Source: an uncultured Mediterraneibacter sp.
Lineage (GTDB): Bacteria; Bacillota; Clostridia; Lachnospirales; Lachnospiraceae
Length of the DNA stretch: 64,000 bases
Assembly: GCF_944377805.1 (NCBI RefSeq)
Contig: NZ_CALWFZ010000007.1
Location: forward strand, 1-64,000
Direction: 5' to 3'
This document shows, in pieces, positions 63,538 through 64,000 of this stretch. How positions within the stretch are numbered: the first letter of the stretch is position 1; every line of letters starts with the position of its first letter. The notes under the pieces are model-generated. The model did not search any database. It saw nothing but the letters and a program-made list of their open reading frames with translations, and was not told the origin of the DNA. The position numbers and the translations under genes were made by a program.

Positions 63538-64000
63538 GGTATGTTTCCCTCTTTCTTAAGCTCAGCCAGAGCATCCGTTCCGAGTACACTTAAGTACTCC
63601 GCGGCGCCCCCAAGCGCGGCGGGATTCACCCGGAATTTCGGATGATGATTCGGGTACGTCTCCCCTGTTCCCACCTGTACAAACACTCCCCTGACTTTCT
63701 CCTGATAAAAGGCGAAATCCTCTCCGCCAAGAGAGGGGAGCGCGGGCTCGACTTTAAGGCCCGTTTTCCGCGCGCTTTTCTCCGCGAATTCCGTCCACTC
63801 CACATCATTATCCGTGGCGGGCGGCCCGGCGATCCATCTCACTTTCGCTTCCATTCCATATGCTTTCGCGGTATACTCCGCCGCCTCTTTTAAACGCGCT
63901 TCGATCTTCTTCCTGTCTCCGGATCTCAGCGTCCTCACCGTTCCTTCCAGAAAGGCGCTTTCCGGTATGACATTCCATGTATTTCCCGCTGAGATATGCG
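63534..64000 (-). CDS. M20-type amidohydrolase, C-terminal part (runs off window)
   Basis: The frame is open to the window end; about 155 residues are visible. SLGGEDFAFYQEKVRGVFVQVGTG and NHHPKFRVN are metal-site and C-terminal motifs of the M20D N-acyl amino acid/hippurate-type amidohydrolases. Coupled to metN by ATGA, so it may release methionine from N-acyl-methionine for use after import. A start would lie beyond 64000. Confidence 0.9.
   Translation of the reverse strand, partial: HISAGNTWNVIPESAFLEGTVRTLRSGDRKKIEARLKEAAEYTAKAYGMEAKVRWIAGPPATDNDVEWTEFAEKSARKTGLKVEPALPSLGGEDFAFYQEKVRGVFVQVGTGETYPNHHPKFRVNPAALGGAAEYLSVLGTDALAELKKEGNIP

Noticed and set aside
1..64000. CRISPR arrays, tRNA or rRNA genes, prophage or IS elements
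   Set aside because: No regular direct repeats with spacers, no cloverleaf-like sequences, and no transposase or integrase reading frames were seen.

Overview
The window looks like chromosome of an anaerobic, low-to-moderate GC Gram-positive bacterium of the Lachnospiraceae (Clostridium cluster XIVa) type. This is inferred from gene content: energy-coupling factor (ECF) transporter S components, PyrK/PyrDB-type dihydroorotate dehydrogenase, ThiH rather than ThiO, a DUF1212 threonine/serine exporter, ferredoxin-type aldo/keto reductases, a class M sirtuin, and strong AGGAGG ribosome binding sites. There are no rRNA or tRNA genes, no CRISPR array, and no convincing insertion sequence or prophage.

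Layout. 1-3.2 kb: the start of a secreted transglutaminase-like protein, then a queuosine-salvage operon (queK-queT-queL) under a preQ1-I riboswitch. 3.2-8.4 kb: a divergent thiamine operon (thiS-thiF-thiG-thiH-thiE-thiD-tenA) under a TPP riboswitch. 8.5-16.2 kb: sucrose/raffinose use (scrB and a sucrose-type PTS on the minus strand; two AraC-type regulators and a GH36 alpha-galactosidase on the plus strand). 16.2-22.7 kb: redox genes (a 5'-truncated hydrolase, aldo/keto reductases, TetR, and a lipo-flavodoxin/DUF4405/ApbE operon). 22.8-28.1 kb: a stress-type cluster with an NAD(P)-binding protein, SirTM sirtuin, Rrf2 regulator, zinc macrodomain, lipo-flavodoxin, alcohol dehydrogenase and a broken HxlR gene. 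28.1-45.6 kb: transporters (two intact MATE, one MATE fragment, a heterodimeric ABC exporter, ThrE), a two-component system, a Ser-rich lipoprotein, LysR regulators and more oxidoreductases. 45.6-49.1 kb: purE-purM-purN-purD. 49.2-52.4 kb: a long M29-type aminopeptidase and small membrane proteins. 52.4-56 kb: pyrF-pyrK-pyrD-pyrE. 56.2-58 kb: DUF2752, zinc-ribbon/CD225 and ECF-S proteins. 58.1-60.9 kb: a Tet(M)-like GTPase fused to a YacP/Rae1-like NYN nuclease domain. 61-64 kb: the metN-metI-metQ importer and an M20-type amidohydrolase that runs off the window.

Most notable points. (1) The GTPase-NYN fusion joins a ribosome A-site GTPase to a ribosome-dependent mRNA endonuclease domain in one chain. 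(2) A regulon is readable from the DNA: four TGTAA-N9-TTACA operators occur in two pairs, each pair flanking a TTGACA promoter with identical geometry, in front of the NAD(P)-binding gene and the macrodomain-Rrf2-SirTM operon. (3) The SirTM/zinc-macrodomain ADP-ribosylation pair lacks a GcvH-L/LplA2 partner here. (4) Queuosine salvage and thiamine synthesis diverge from one spacer, each with its own promoter, riboswitch and terminator. (5) A roughly 45-nt intergenic repeat occurs three times in one orientation, each just upstream of a promoter (tetR, pyrE, pyrF). Several broken genes (hydrolase, HxlR, MATE) show local decay.
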